This document shows positions 1 through 9,871 of a stretch of 59,181 nucleotides of DNA, piece by piece. The stretch comes from a virus, in IMG/VR virus record IMGVR_UViG_3300027906_000015, positions 1 to 59,181 of that record. The stretch is one strand, 5' to 3'. The notes below the pieces were generated by a model that was given only the letters and a program-made list of their open reading frames with translations, had not been told where the DNA came from and searched no databases. The position numbers and the translations under genes are program-made. Within the stretch, counting starts at the first letter, position 1. The number at the start of each line of letters is the position of its first letter.

Positions 1-1
1 T

Positions 2-1012
2 CCAGACACACTAAGTTCCGGGTATTCCGGACTTCAAATTAACGGATACGCATATCTTATTGGCCATAGTGGCGGCGACCATTACATAACGAATAATGCT
101 TATTTCAATAGTGGTTGGAAATACGGGAAAACATCTACAGCACAAAAAGTAGAGTTAGCAAGTGGTAGAATTACGTTAATGACAGCAGCTTCAGGTTCAG
201 CAGACGCTGCTATCACTTGGAACACAGGGTTAGTACAAGCTAGTGATGGCAGGATTGGTATAAATGAAGTATCACCAGATACTTTACTTCATATAGATGG
301 TAATTCAGCTAGTTCTAATACAGATGTACTTTCAGTATCTAACAAAGGAGTCACAACTATTGGTCATACTGCAGGAATGAGATTCCAATATAATACTGCG
401 GTTCCAGCAGCTATTAGAGCTAATTTAACTAATACTTCAAGTGGAGCAGGGGAATTAGGTTTTTATACATCACCTGATGGTACTGCTGGTAATTTAGATA
501 AACGTTTAACTATTTTAACAACAGAAACTTCTAGAGCTGTTACCCAGAGTCTAGGTGGACATTCTGTAGGTGATGGTAATACAGGTGATGTTCATAAACC
601 TGGAGTTAGAGTTTTAGGATGGTATAATGCCAACGCAAGTAACTCTTCAAATAGTTATTTACATCTTGTTACAAGTCTTTGGGGAGGAGGATCACCTCAC
701 GGTAATAGCCAATATATAATGGGTGGATGGGAAATTACTGGACATTCATACTCAACAAATGCAAGTTTTGGTAAATGTGGGGTTTTCTTCCATAACTGGT
801 CTGGTAGTGTTGCACCTGGATATAGTATAAATTATACTGGTTCATTTACTAACTTTGCTCATGTATATGTAAATTCAAGTGGTTATGTAACAGTAAGATT
901 GGCCGCAGCTGCATATAGAGGTTATTGGCTTGACCTTTACCAGGCAGGACATTATACAACAAGAGATATAAACGTAACAGCAGCAACATTTAGTAGCTCA
1001 TCAACATTATAG
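2..1012 (+). CDS. Tail fibre-like structural protein, C-terminal part
   Basis: The reading frame is open from the left edge of the window, so this is the 3' part of a longer gene. The first ATG at 179 is probably internal. The protein is rich in Ser, Thr, Gly and Asn, with the short beta-strand repeats typical of marine T4-like tail fibres; a stretch with GRIGINEVSPDTLLHIDG resembles the shaft repeats seen before many fibre tips. No S74 chaperone domain is visible at its end, unlike the next two large genes. It probably forms part of a fibre or adhesin on the virion surface. The exact fibre type cannot be told from sequence alone. Confidence 0.7.
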   Translation, partial: PDTLSSGYSGLQINGYAYLIGHSGGDHYITNNAYFNSGWKYGKTSTAQKVELASGRITLMTAASGSADAAITWNTGLVQASDGRIGINEVSPDTLLHIDGNSASSNTDVLSVSNKGVTTIGHTAGMRFQYNTAVPAAIRANLTNTSSGAGELGFYTSPDGTAGNLDKRLTILTTETSRAVTQSLGGHSVGDGNTGDVHKPGVRVLGWYNANASNSSNSYLHLVTSLWGGGSPHGNSQYIMGGWEITGHSYSTNASFGKCGVFFHNWSGSVAPGYSINYTGSFTNFAHVYVNSSGYVTVRLAAAAYRGYWLDLYQAGHYTTRDINVTAATFSSSSTL

Positions 1013-1020
1013 GAAATAAA

Positions 1021-1164
1021 ATGACAATAGAAGAAGCAAAAGAAGAATTAAAAAAACTGCCTTTTCCTGAATTATCAGAAGGCGATATAGTTTGGTACCC
1101 TGATGAAAATGGTCACAGATTTAAAAGAGAAAGTGATGAATGGGTATCATTTCCAGTAGAATAG
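1021..1164 (+). CDS. Small acidic protein of unknown function (47 aa)
   Basis: This short frame (starts MTIEEAKEELKKLPFPEL, ends EWVSFPVE) begins 8 bases after the upstream fibre gene and ends just before a late-promoter-like motif. The first half looks helical and acidic; the second half has a WYPDENGHRF segment. It has no recognisable family. Its position between two fibre genes suggests late co-expression, perhaps as a small accessory or chaperone for fibre assembly, but that is inference only. Confidence 0.55.
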   Translation: MTIEEAKEELKKLPFPELSEGDIVWYPDENGHRFKRESDEWVSFPVE

Positions 1165-1166
1165 GA

Positions 1167-1174
1167 CATAAATA
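1167..1174 (+). promoter_or_regulatory. Late promoter-like motif (CATAAATA)
   Basis: CATAAATA matches the T4 late consensus TATAAATA at 7 of 8 positions. Exactly 5 bases separate it from the ATG at 1180. In T4 the late start site lies about 6 bases past the motif, so the transcript would begin at the start codon. Confidence 0.55.
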
Positions 1175-1179
1175 GTAAT

Positions 1180-3786
1180 ATGGCATTAACAAAGATACCA
1201 GCACATTTAAGCTCAACACCGAGTATTTCGGATAGTGGAACATCAACCGCAATCACAATTGATTCAAGCGGTAATGTATCACTTGCTGGGAATTTAGCGG
1301 TAAGTGGTTCTACAACTACAGCAGATAACCTTAATTCAGTTGATAAAAATATAACCTTAAACTATCATGCATCAAATGATACTTCGGGTTCAGCTGATGG
1401 AGCTGGTATAACTATACAAGATGCAGTAGATGCTTCAACAAATGCATCTTTATATTGGAGAGCTTCAGACGATAAATTTATTTTCTCTCACCCATTAAGA
1501 ATGTTTGGTCAATTTGAATTACCAGATAATGTTAAATTAGTTGCAGGTGATGGTAATGATTTACAAATTTACCATGATGGTTCTCATAGTTATGTTAAAG
1601 ATAATGCACAAGGTAATTTAATACTTCAAGGTTCTAATTTAAGACTTGCTGAAACTGATGATACTTTATACGCATTTTTTACTAGTGGTGCTGGTGGAGA
1701 GTTTTACTATGATGGAAGTAAAAAGCTTGAAACAACAAGTACAGGAATACAAGTAACAGGCAACATCTCAAATACTTCTGGTAGCATGACTATAGACGTA
1801 GCAAGCCAAATTGTACTTGATGCTGATGGTGGACTAATACAACTTAAAGACGGCGGTACAGAATTTGCACAGTTAAAAAATAGTTCAAACGATTTTCAAA
1901 TTATCAGTATCGTAGATGACAAAGATATTATATTTAGAGGAAGTGACAACGGAACTTACTTCAATGCCCTTACCCTTGATATGTCAGATGCAGGGGCAGC
2001 TATTTTTGGAGGCGAAATAGTCGCAAACAAAGCCTTACGTTTACGAACAACAGATGACCAAGCTCAACAATGGTATGTCTATACTCATACAGATGATACG
2101 TTCCGTATTAATTACAATGGCGCGGGTTCAGACGTTTTAGTTATTGATACTAATGAAGACTCTACTTTCAATGGTGAGGTGACTATTAATGGTGGTTCTG
2201 ATGCTAACTTAAATTTAAAATCAGCTTCTTCAAGGTCCGGTGCATTCATAATGAAACCTGGCACAAGCACTGTAATGGGTTCGGCTTTAGTTTTAGCAGA
2301 TGAAAGTTATAGACTAGGTACAGCATCTAATTACCACCTACAGATGAATCAATCTGGTACAACTGTTATTAATGCAGATGGAGCTAATGTAGGTATAGGA
2401 ACTGCAAGTCCTGCTGCGAAATTAGACATAAGTGGTGACACTACTACTTGGGCAGGCATGTCCAAAATTTATTTTACTGATGTAAATTCAAATACAAGTA
2501 GTAGAAATTGGTCTATTGGGAATGGTGGTACTGCTTTTGGAGCATTATCTTTTATTGTCTCAAATGCAGCAGATGGAGTACCGGAAAACACAACTGGAAG
2601 TGCAGTTATGTCTATGGACGGGGTCAATAAGCGTGTTGGTATAAATGTAGCTCAACCATCAAAGGATTTAAGTGTAAGAGCTGCTAATGCTATAATCGCT
2701 GCAGAATCTACTGCAGATAGTCAAAGAATTGGATTTCAAGCTAAATATATAGAACACGGAAGCTTATACGGTAGTTTTGAATATACTACTGGGGATGCTC
2801 AATTATGGATTGATAATAATTTTACAGGAAATAATGGTGTTTACAGTAATATAAGATTTAGAAACAAAGAAAATGGGGGATCAACTCTAGTTGACCGTAT
2901 GATTATTGCGGGTTCAACTGGAAATGTAGGTATTGGAAATATTGAAGCTTCGCATAAACTTCATGTTGAAGCAAACGGGACTGGTGCTATTTCAGCGCTT
3001 CGTCTTGCAAATGAAAATACATCAGTAGGTGATGGGGCAAAACTTCTTTTTACTTCTGGAACTTCCACAAGTGGGGCAGGTATAGCAGGATATGGAACAG
3101 CTTTAAATGCAGCTGATTTAGTATTTTACGCTGGCGGGGATAACGAAAGAATGCGTATCCACGACAATGGTAGGGATTTTGATTTTAAATCAGACACAGT
3201 AGCTGGTTATACTCCGAATATAAATTTATACAGTATGACTACAGGCGCGTACTCTCCTCAAATTCATTTCTACACTAGGCATGTTACAGGAGGAGGCGAT
3301 TACCAGTGGCCAGCAGCTTCTATATTTACATCAGGTGCTTCTGGTTATTCAAGTGGAGCTTTATCAGGATATTTTAGAGTATATATTAGAGGTAAATTTG
3401 GAGAAAGCGCGGCTATAAATGCTTTAGATATAAATTCAAGTGGTTTAGTTTCAGGAGATTTAAATGATACATCTGATGTAGCGTTGAAAAAAGACATAAC
3501 TACTTTAAATGCCTCAGATAGTTTGACAGCTATTAAAGCTTTAAATCCTGTAACATTTAAATGGAAAGCAGATGACCGAGAAACTTCTGGGTTTATAGCA
3601 CAAGAGGTAGAAAAACATTTACCCAATGATGTAATAGGAGAAGATTGGAGGGCAGAAGATCCAGATTTAGAGAAAAATGATATAGGCTCAAAAGGTAAAG
3701 CAGTAAATACAGTAGGAATATTAGCCCATGCTGTTAAAGTAATACAAGAATTAGAAGCTAGAATAAAAGTTTTAGAGGATAAATAA
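1180..3786 (+). CDS. Tail fibre protein with C-terminal S74 chaperone domain
   Basis: This 868-residue virion protein has a long beta-rich shaft. The C-terminal region from about residue 764 ([17 protein letters not shown], then the [12 protein letters not shown] block) matches the Peptidase_S74 intramolecular chaperone family. In characterised members this domain trimerises, drives folding of the fibre and cuts itself off; the conserved Ser near the domain start (S in [12 protein letters not shown]) fits that scheme. The N-terminal region repeats the [13 protein letters not shown] type of motif found in other marine phage fibres. A coiled-coil tail closes the protein. It overlaps the next fibre gene by one base and is probably read from the late motif just upstream. 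Confidence 0.85.
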   Translation: MALTKIPAHLSSTPSISDSGTSTAITIDSSGNVSLAGNLAVSGSTTTADNLNSVDKNITLNYHASNDTSGSADGAGITIQDAVDASTNASLYWRASDDKFIFSHPLRMFGQFELPDNVKLVAGDGNDLQIYHDGSHSYVKDNAQGNLILQGSNLRLAETDDTLYAFFTSGAGGEFYYDGSKKLETTSTGIQVTGNISNTSGSMTIDVASQIVLDADGGLIQLKDGGTEFAQLKNSSNDFQIISIVDDKDIIFRGSDNGTYFNALTLDMSDAGAAIFGGEIVANKALRLRTTDDQAQQWYVYTHTDDTFRINYNGAGSDVLVIDTNEDSTFNGEVTINGGSDANLNLKSASSRSGAFIMKPGTSTVMGSALVLADESYRLGTASNYHLQMNQSGTTVINADGANVGIGTASPAAKLDISGDTTTWAGMSKIYFTDVNSNTSSRNWSIGNGGTAFGALSFIVSNAADGVPENTTGSAVMSMDGVNKRVGINVAQPSKDLSVRAANAIIAAESTADSQRIGFQAKYIEHGSLYGSFEYTTGDAQLWIDNNFTGNNGVYSNIRFRNKENGGSTLVDRMIIAGSTGNVGIGNIEASHKLHVEANGTGAISALRLANENTSVGDGAKLLFTSGTSTSGAGIAGYGTALNAADLVFYAGGDNERMRIHDNGRDFDFKSDTVAGYTPNINLYSMTTGAYSPQIHFYTRHVTGGGDYQWPAASIFTSGASGYSSGALSGYFRVYIRGKFGESAAINALDINSSGLVSGDLNDTSDVALKKDITTLNASDSLTAIKALNPVTFKWKADDRETSGFIAQEVEKHLPNDVIGEDWRAEDPDLEKNDIGSKGKAVNTVGILAHAVKVIQELEARIKVLEDK

Positions 3787-6485
3787 TGGCATATTCAAAA
3801 AATAGAAGAATAGCAGATTTAGTCGCATCAGACGGAACTATGGATGCGTCCAAATTAAAATCTGGTACAGTTACTCAAGCTCATTTACATTCATCACACG
3901 GTATTACTACAGCTCATATAGCTGAAGGTAGTAATAAATATTATACTGATGAAAGAGTAGATGATAGATCTAATTCTCTATTACAGGATGGTGCTAATAT
4001 ATCTCTTACATATGATGATTCAGCTGGCACACTTACCGTAGCAGCTACAGATACTAATACAACATATAGCGCTGGAACAGGATTAGCACTAAGTTCAACA
4101 ACATTCAGCTTATCACATTTAGGACTTCAATCGTTAAGTGATCCGAATGCTGATAGAATTGCATTTTGGGATGATTCAGCCGGTGCCTTTGCATGGTTAA
4201 CCATAGGATCTAATTTAACTTTATCTGGTACTACACTCTCCGGTGTAGCCGCTTATGGTGATTCAGATGTTGAATCTTATTTAGATTCAAATGGAACAAC
4301 ATTCCCAGATAATATAATGGCTCGATTTGGGTCTAGTAATGACTTTACTATAAAACATGATGGTAGTCATGCAAGATTAAATGTTGCTACAGGTAATTTT
4401 AACGTACAGACAAACGATTTTCATATTACAGATTCAAGTAATAGTTCTATAAGATTTAATGTTGACCATGATGGAGCCACTACACTATATCATAATGCTT
4501 CAGCAAAACTAGCTACTGCTTCAGATGGTATAGATGTTACTGGAAATACTAGTATGACAACTGGTCATTCAACTGGTAAATTTGCTGTTATGGCATCTGC
4601 AGTTCATGGTTCTTATGATTTTTACAATAATGGAACATCTTATTTTAATGGTGGTGTTGTTGTTGATGACCATTTACAAGTTACTGGAGGTAGTGCTCAA
4701 TTAACAGTTAATGGTAATGCTAGTATCACTGGTAATTTAACCGTAAGTGGTACAACTACAACTTTAAACACAGCCACATTAGAAGTTGCAGATTTAAATA
4801 TTGTAGTTGGTAAAAATGCTACAACAAGTTCAGCCACAAATGGAGCTGGATTAACATTCGGTGCTTGGTCATCGGGTACTATTCCTGCATTAATATGGCA
4901 TCATGGTAATAGTGCATTTAATTTTAATAAAGCTTTATCCGTAACTGGTAATATTGTAGTTACTGGAACAGTTGATGGAAGAGATATAGCTACTGATGGT
5001 ACTAAACTAGATGCAATAGAGGCAAGTGCTGATGTTACAGATGCTACAAACGTAGGAACAGCTTTAACAGCATTCAGCACAGGAACAGATACTGCTTCAA
5101 CAGATTTAATTCCATACTATGATGTAAGTGCATCAGCTTGGGAAAAAGGAACAGTAGCTAATGTAGCTTTACAAGGACCTACCGGATCAACAGGACCTAC
5201 TGGACCAACAGGACCGGCAGGACCTACGGGATCTACAGGATCAGCAGGTCCAACAGGACCAACAGGACCTTCAGGACCTTCAGGACCAGCAGGTAGTGAT
5301 GGAAATGATGGTGGAACTGGACCAACAGGTCCAACAGGACCCACTGGACCTTCAGGACCTACGGGACCAGCTGGTAGTGATGGAAGTGATGGAAGTGACG
5401 GAAGTGATGGTGGAACTGGACCGACCGGACCGACTGGGCCTACAGGACCAGCGGGAGGCACAGGACCCACCGGGCCTACAGGACCTACTGGACCATCAGG
5501 AACTAACGGAAGTAATGGTGGAACAGGACCTACAGGACCTACTGGGCCTACGGGACCGACCGGACCAAATGGAACAACAAGTGGTGTAGCAGTAGGACCA
5601 GCAACATTTTATGATTTCTATGGTACTGGAGGAAACTCTGGTGTACCAAATCATGCTTATGAGTTATATCAACAATCTGGTGGTTGGTCAAGTCCATTCC
5701 CTGACTTATTCATAGCATATCATACAGGTATTAGTCTTGGTGCTAATTCTAGTTATGATGGTATTAGATTCTATACTGATTATCCAATGTCAACTAGAGT
5801 ACTTCAAGTAAATGGTTCATCACACTATATCTATAAAGATGTTTGGATGCACACAGATGCTGGTGAAGGTATTTATTCATCTAGTCATAGTTTCCACTGG
5901 TACCCTAGAACTGTCGGTAGTTATGGATCAGCACAGTTAGGTGGTGCATCTGGTGGGTATTCTGGTATTGTGATGGACTCTGGTGGTGATGTCTGTATTG
6001 GTATGTTTGATACTGCAGGTAACGGTGGAACCTATAGACAAACTAATGGTAGATGGTATGACTATCATCATGTAAGTAATAATTGTACAGGTATTACTGC
6101 TTCAACTACTTCAAGTTCATATTCATTATATGTAACTGGCGCAATATATGCAACAGGTGATGTTGTTGGTTCTTCAGATAGAAGGTTAAAAAAGAATATA
6201 AATACTATTGAGAATGGTTTAGCTAAGGTCGAAAAACTAAGAGGTGTTACATACGAATGGAAAGACTCTGAAGAAACTGATTCAAAAAGTACAAACGTTA
6301 CGGAAGAAAGAATGGGACTTATCGCTCAGGAAGTTATAGATGTAATTCCTGAGGTAGTTACACATGATAAGGAAAATGATAGGTATGGTGTTTCATACGG
6401 TCATTTAACAGGATTACTTATTGAAGCAGTAAAAGATCTAAGCAATAAAGTTAAAGATTTAGAAAAAAAATTAGAGGAAAAATAA
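3786..6485 (+). CDS. Tail fibre protein with collagen-like stalk and S74 domain
   Basis: This 899-residue fibre has three parts: a beta-rich N-terminal region, a Gly-X-Y collagen-like stalk at about residues 462-598 (GPTGPTGP units with GSDGSDG inserts), and a globular region followed by an S74 chaperone domain from about residue 795 ([26 protein letters not shown]). It ends in a charged coiled coil. Phage collagen repeats form triple helices and are common in adhesins. The start codon overlaps the previous stop (TAATG), so translation is probably coupled. The tip domain between stalk and S74 is the likely receptor-binding part. Confidence 0.85.
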   Translation: MAYSKNRRIADLVASDGTMDASKLKSGTVTQAHLHSSHGITTAHIAEGSNKYYTDERVDDRSNSLLQDGANISLTYDDSAGTLTVAATDTNTTYSAGTGLALSSTTFSLSHLGLQSLSDPNADRIAFWDDSAGAFAWLTIGSNLTLSGTTLSGVAAYGDSDVESYLDSNGTTFPDNIMARFGSSNDFTIKHDGSHARLNVATGNFNVQTNDFHITDSSNSSIRFNVDHDGATTLYHNASAKLATASDGIDVTGNTSMTTGHSTGKFAVMASAVHGSYDFYNNGTSYFNGGVVVDDHLQVTGGSAQLTVNGNASITGNLTVSGTTTTLNTATLEVADLNIVVGKNATTSSATNGAGLTFGAWSSGTIPALIWHHGNSAFNFNKALSVTGNIVVTGTVDGRDIATDGTKLDAIEASADVTDATNVGTALTAFSTGTDTASTDLIPYYDVSASAWEKGTVANVALQGPTGSTGPTGPTGPAGPTGSTGSAGPTGPTGPSGPSGPAGSDGNDGGTGPTGPTGPTGPSGPTGPAGSDGSDGSDGSDGGTGPTGPTGPTGPAGGTGPTGPTGPTGPSGTNGSNGGTGPTGPTGPTGPTGPNGTTSGVAVGPATFYDFYGTGGNSGVPNHAYELYQQSGGWSSPFPDLFIAYHTGISLGANSSYDGIRFYTDYPMSTRVLQVNGSSHYIYKDVWMHTDAGEGIYSSSHSFHWYPRTVGSYGSAQLGGASGGYSGIVMDSGGDVCIGMFDTAGNGGTYRQTNGRWYDYHHVSNNCTGITASTTSSSYSLYVTGAIYATGDVVGSSDRRLKKNINTIENGLAKVEKLRGVTYEWKDSEETDSKSTNVTEERMGLIAQEVIDVIPEVVTHDKENDRYGVSYGHLTGLLIEAVKDLSNKVKDLEKKLEEK
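5173..5580 (+). repeat. Collagen-like triplet repeat region
   Basis: This in-gene tandem array has 9-base units resembling GGACCTACA, encoding Gly-Pro-Thr, interrupted by GATGGAAGT units encoding Asp-Gly-Ser. Wobble positions vary between copies, so selection seems to act on the protein repeat. The direct repeats could shorten or lengthen by recombination, changing stalk length. Long open frames on the other strand here are a by-product of the repeat. Confidence 0.85.
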
Positions 6486-6487
6486 TT

Positions 6488-6922
6488 ATGGCATTGAAAA
6501 TGAATTATACAGATAAAAGAGGAGATACCCATACAGATTCGTATTGGGCTATTTCTGATATGGATATATTTAAAAAATTACATACTAGTGAAGACTTAAT
6601 GAGAAAATCGCTTAATTTAGCAGATGGGGTAGATACCCATATAAAAGCAGCCGATAAAGATATAACCCCTGGATATTATGTTCATTTCACAGTTTGTGGC
6701 TTTAAAAGTAAAGCAGAAAGAGATGCTGGTAAACCACCAATTGCAATCGCTTTTGCTGTACCAACTAAACACCCAACGTGGTTCTGTTATATGGACGAAC
6801 ACAAAATAAACGAATTAGATGATATGAAATGGGATATTAGTTCACAAGCTAATATGTTAATTTCAGGATATGCACATTTAAAAACAATAGATTTTTTTAA
6901 AGACGCAACAGACGCGAGTTAA
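6488..6922 (+). CDS. Conserved-looking phage protein of unknown function (144 aa)
   Basis: This soluble protein of mixed alpha and beta character has no signal peptide or membrane segment. It starts MALKMNYTDKRGDTHTDSYW and contains a hydrophobic core strand, PIAIAFAVPTKHPTWFCYM. It starts two bases after the collagen-stalk fibre gene and ends six bases before the 2OG oxygenase, so it belongs to the late tail operon. It could be a small structural or fibre-associated protein. I do not recognise the family. Confidence 0.6.
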   Translation: MALKMNYTDKRGDTHTDSYWAISDMDIFKKLHTSEDLMRKSLNLADGVDTHIKAADKDITPGYYVHFTVCGFKSKAERDAGKPPIAIAFAVPTKHPTWFCYMDEHKINELDDMKWDISSQANMLISGYAHLKTIDFFKDATDAS

Positions 6923-6927
6923 TTATT

Positions 6928-7473
6928 ATGAGAGATATTTGGCAATTGTGGTCGGGAATTGTATCGGCCGAAGAGTGTGATTATATAATAAAAGCTGGGG
7001 AAGAAGCCCCAGAAGAAAAAGGAACAGTATATTCAAACCCTGAAGAAGGGGATGATGGTATAAGAAAAAGTAATATATCTTGGATTAGGAATAATCCAGA
7101 AATAGATAGAATCCAAAACTTCTTTTTTTCTGAAGCAAATAGAAATGCATTTGGATTTGATGTTAATTATATGCCAAGTGCCCAATTTGGAACTTATGGT
7201 AAAGGTGATTTTTATAATTGGCATCACGATGTAAATTGGGAATTAGATAGTGTATATGATAGAAAACTTTCTATTGTTATTCAATTAAGTGATCCAGATG
7301 ATTATGAAGGTGGGGATTTTGAATTTGGTAATATGTATGAACAACCAAAGGAGTTTAAAGAAAGAGGATCAGTTTTAGTTTTCCCTAGTTATATTCCACA
7401 TAGAGTGACAGAAATAACAAAGGGAACAAGAAAATCCTTAGTCAATTGGTTAGAAGGACCAAGGTGGAGATAA
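6928..7473 (+). CDS. 2-oxoglutarate/Fe(II)-dependent dioxygenase (PKHD type)
   Basis: This 181-residue enzyme has a double-stranded beta-helix fold. The iron ligands can be placed as H99 and D101 (in NWHHDVNW) and H158 (in YIPHRV), with R168 a few residues later as the 2-oxoglutarate anchor (TRKSLV). The strand LSIVIQLSDPDDYEGGDFEF is the usual prolyl-hydroxylase-like core. Enzymes of this type hydroxylate protein or nucleic acid side chains using O2 and 2-oxoglutarate. Such genes sit among tail genes in many marine T4-like phages. A role in modifying fibre proteins, including the collagen-like prolines next door, is attractive but unproven. Confidence 0.85.
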   Translation: MRDIWQLWSGIVSAEECDYIIKAGEEAPEEKGTVYSNPEEGDDGIRKSNISWIRNNPEIDRIQNFFFSEANRNAFGFDVNYMPSAQFGTYGKGDFYNWHHDVNWELDSVYDRKLSIVIQLSDPDDYEGGDFEFGNMYEQPKEFKERGSVLVFPSYIPHRVTEITKGTRKSLVNWLEGPRWR

Positions 7474-8202
7474 ATGACATTACAAAGTTCAGGCGCAATA
7501 TCGATAAGCCAGATAAAATCAGAATTAGGAAGTTCTAGTAATTCCCTAAGAACTTTATCGGCTGCAGCGGGTAAATCTGCCCCAGATGGAGTGAATGAAT
7601 TCTATGGTTATTCCCATGCTAATCCAATTCCTTATAGCTTATATACAAGAAATCACGGAAGTGGATTATGTATTCAAGCTTATAGATCAGTGACAGCTTC
7701 TATTGCAATGGTTTTCATCTATGTACCTTTTAGACTTTATAATGATGGAAGTAGTTTACATTGGCAAGTAAAAGAATCTAGTTCTTATTCAGCTCAAACT
7801 ACAAATAAATGGGATGCTAGTGGTAATGTTTCTACTGTAAGTACCTCTTGGGTAACATTAGCTTCTTGGACTGGTGCAACTGCAGGAATGGTTGATTGGT
7901 CTGGTTCAGCTTCCGGGGGCGGGGGTGGAACTTTTGGAACTGGATCTATAGGAGGAGATACGATACAAACTGGTGCAACATATGCAGCAGCTGATGCTAC
8001 TTGGAGAACATTAAGTAGTGGTCAATCAATGGGTTTTACTCTTCATGTTAGGAATACTGCAGAATGTTATGCTTCATCTACTAGATATTATACAGCAACA
8101 TTTCACAATATATACGGAAGAAGATCAGGGTATGATGATACCTCTATCGGATCTTTCCAGGCAAGGGGTGATGCAACTGCCACATCAAATAATTGTTTCT
8201 AA
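7474..8202 (+). CDS. Tail-associated structural protein, copy 1 of a duplicated pair
   Basis: This 242-residue Ser/Thr/Gly-rich protein begins with MTLQSSGAISISQIKSELG, an N-terminal pattern common in marine T4-like tail and baseplate decoration proteins. Its C-terminal half parallels the protein at 8588-9478: both carry a GQ(S/T)MG segment, a Cys-Tyr motif (ECYASSTR against ACYNSNTR), an RKSGY/RRSGY block, and end in SNNCF or SNNCL. It follows the oxygenase with no gap and overlaps the next gene by one base. It is probably a beta-sandwich virion protein exposed on the tail. Confidence 0.65.
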   Translation: MTLQSSGAISISQIKSELGSSSNSLRTLSAAAGKSAPDGVNEFYGYSHANPIPYSLYTRNHGSGLCIQAYRSVTASIAMVFIYVPFRLYNDGSSLHWQVKESSSYSAQTTNKWDASGNVSTVSTSWVTLASWTGATAGMVDWSGSASGGGGGTFGTGSIGGDTIQTGATYAAADATWRTLSSGQSMGFTLHVRNTAECYASSTRYYTATFHNIYGRRSGYDDTSIGSFQARGDATATSNNCF

Positions 8203-8579
8203 TGGATAAGTATAGATTAATACACGAAGAAGTTAAAGAGAATAGAATAGATGATTTAGTTCAATCTTTAACTATTGATATTATACTACAAAATGCAGAA
8301 AATGTAAACCAAAAAAATATAAAATATATTGATGAAAATGGAGATGAACAAACAGCACAACATTGGGATTATGAAAGTGCACCGGTAATATCAAATAGAA
8401 TAATTAATTATAATATCCCTTTTGAACATCAAACAAACCTAAGGAAAGGAACAGAACATCCCCATAATCATGAAGAAGAGATGAAATATCAAGAAAGATT
8501 TAGAAGCTGGGTAGAAGGTTATCAAGCAACAGAAGAATATATCACAGCAATGCGTGATTTAAACAATAAGGTGTTATAA
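8202..8579 (+). CDS. Small partner protein of the duplicated tail module, copy 1 (125 aa)
   Basis: The ATG at 8202 overlaps the preceding stop (TAATG), which is better supported than the longer TTG frame upstream. The protein is acidic and soluble (starts MDKYRLIHEEVKENRID) with a helical C-terminal end. The same arrangement recurs at 9478-9843, where another small protein overlaps the end of the paralogous large gene and shares an ISNRIINYNIPFE / ASWKIINREPLIG type of core and a C-terminal W..G...T/D..Y..A...L pattern. It may be a cognate chaperone or stalk partner of the larger protein. The function is unknown. Confidence 0.55.
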   Translation: MDKYRLIHEEVKENRIDDLVQSLTIDIILQNAENVNQKNIKYIDENGDEQTAQHWDYESAPVISNRIINYNIPFEHQTNLRKGTEHPHNHEEEMKYQERFRSWVEGYQATEEYITAMRDLNNKVL

Positions 8580-8582
8580 ATA
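8575..8582 (+). promoter_or_regulatory. Late promoter (TATAAATA)
   Basis: This is a perfect T4-type late motif overlapping the end of the upstream gene. It lies exactly 5 bases before the ATG at 8588, so a transcript starting at the usual late position would begin at the start codon. Confidence 0.75.
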
Positions 8583-8587
8583 GAAGT

Positions 8588-9478
8588 ATGGCTATACCAA
8601 CAACAGGAAATATATCAATTAAAACAGCAGCTGGGTCAGACAGATCCATAGACACTGCCGTAACTTCTACTAGTAGTGGAAGCTTAGTAACATTAAGTCA
8701 AAACTCTATAGAACATACTGGTGGAAGATCAACAATTACAAATGATACAAATAGTGCACCTTATAGTATGTTAGAATTTTCTGGTTATCAACACGAAATT
8801 GCTTTCCCAACAACAGGAAGATATCAATGTCAAAGAACAGACCAATCTGGTTATACTATTTATGGAGAGTCTAGTATAACATCTGGTGAACCACATGCCC
8901 GAGCATTAATATTATTTGCATTATATAATCATCCAAACCAAAATTCTGTTTATTTAGTATGTAAGAGAGGATACTGGGATACAGGGGATGATAATGCATA
9001 TGGATTGATGAGCAGTAGTTATTATTTAAACGGTAATACATCTGGTGTTGCAACATCCGGTAGTACAAGTTTTAGTGGATTTAATAATCAGACAAATCCA
9101 GGGGGAACAGGTTGGGAAGTACTTTGGTATATAAGTGATCAAGTTGATAGTGGTATTGAACCAAGCGCATTTAAAGTTAATTGGTCGGCCTCATCTTCTG
9201 GATCTGGTGGAAGTACTGGAATTATTGGAACTAGTAGTGCTTATGGATCAAGTTTTACATATGCTGCAGCTGATAATACTTGGCAAACATTAGGTAATGG
9301 TCAAACTATGGGATGGTACATATACGCACAATCTTTTGCAGCATGTTATAATTCAAACACAAGACATTCTTATGGAACTTTTGAAATTGATGCTAGAAAA
9401 TCAGGCTATGTCGATACAAGAGTAGTTAATTTTGATGCTCATATGAAAGCTACAGCCATTTCAAATAATTGTTTATAA
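8588..9478 (+). CDS. Tail-associated structural protein, copy 2 of a duplicated pair
   Basis: This 296-residue protein is paralogous in its C-terminal half to the protein at 7474-8202 (shared TYAAAD..W.TL..GQ.MG block and SNNC ending) and diverged in its N-terminal half (starts MAIPTTGNISIKTAAGS). It is rich in Ser, Gly, Tyr and Asn, typical of beta-structured virion surface proteins. It has its own late promoter 5 bases upstream and overlaps its small partner gene by one base. The duplication with divergence suggests two related tail decorations or host-recognition modules. Confidence 0.65.
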   Translation: MAIPTTGNISIKTAAGSDRSIDTAVTSTSSGSLVTLSQNSIEHTGGRSTITNDTNSAPYSMLEFSGYQHEIAFPTTGRYQCQRTDQSGYTIYGESSITSGEPHARALILFALYNHPNQNSVYLVCKRGYWDTGDDNAYGLMSSSYYLNGNTSGVATSGSTSFSGFNNQTNPGGTGWEVLWYISDQVDSGIEPSAFKVNWSASSSGSGGSTGIIGTSSAYGSSFTYAAADNTWQTLGNGQTMGWYIYAQSFAACYNSNTRHSYGTFEIDARKSGYVDTRVVNFDAHMKATAISNNCL

Positions 9479-9843
9479 TGAATTATCATTTTGATATAGA
9501 ATTAACACCCCAAAGAGATGGGAGTGATGTAGTTAAAACTGTAAAGGTTAAAGTTAATCGTTGGACTAATGAAGGGGAAATGACTCAAAGAGATAGTACA
9601 TACGTATCAAACTCTGGACTGAAAGCTTCATGGAAAATAATTAATAGAGAACCGCTTATAGGTTCAGAAGAATTTACATATACTGTACCAACCGATGATC
9701 AGACAGATATAATACCTACTGGTTATCCAAGGGCAGAAACAGATAATCATAAAAATTGGGCTGAGTTTTATAATAAATGGGAACTTGGTATAATAGAAGA
9801 TAGTGGATATTTAGCCGCGGTAGAAGAATTAAAGAAATTATGA
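9478..9843 (+). CDS. Small partner protein of the duplicated tail module, copy 2 (121 aa)
   Basis: It starts at the ATG overlapping the preceding TAA, by the same TAATG coupling as copy 1. The protein (starts MNYHFDIELTPQRDGSDVVK) begins with beta strands and ends in a helical segment (WELGIIEDSGYLAAVEELKKL). Similarity to the 125-residue protein at 8202-8579 is weak but the gene order and the C-terminal layout are the same. It is probably a partner or chaperone of the larger protein encoded just before it; no family is recognised. Confidence 0.55.
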   Translation: MNYHFDIELTPQRDGSDVVKTVKVKVNRWTNEGEMTQRDSTYVSNSGLKASWKIINREPLIGSEEFTYTVPTDDQTDIIPTGYPRAETDNHKNWAEFYNKWELGIIEDSGYLAAVEELKKL

Positions 9844-9844
9844 T

Positions 9845-9852
9845 TATAAATA
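9845..9852 (+). promoter_or_regulatory. Late promoter before the neck and packaging genes
   Basis: A perfect TATAAATA lies 19 bases before the gp13 start, followed by a GAGG ribosome-binding site. It probably starts the gp13-gp14-gp15 transcript. Confidence 0.75.
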
Positions 9853-9871
9853 GTAATAGAGGATAATATAA

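Noticed and set aside
5117-5470. Long minus-strand frame rich in Gly-Pro-Val
   Set aside because: It is the reverse of the collagen-like repeat; the 9-base unit keeps several frames open. No ribosome-binding site or promoter supports it.
5173-5580. Tandem repeats as a possible CRISPR array
   Set aside because: Units are 9 bases, in frame, and encode Gly-X-Y; there are no spacers.
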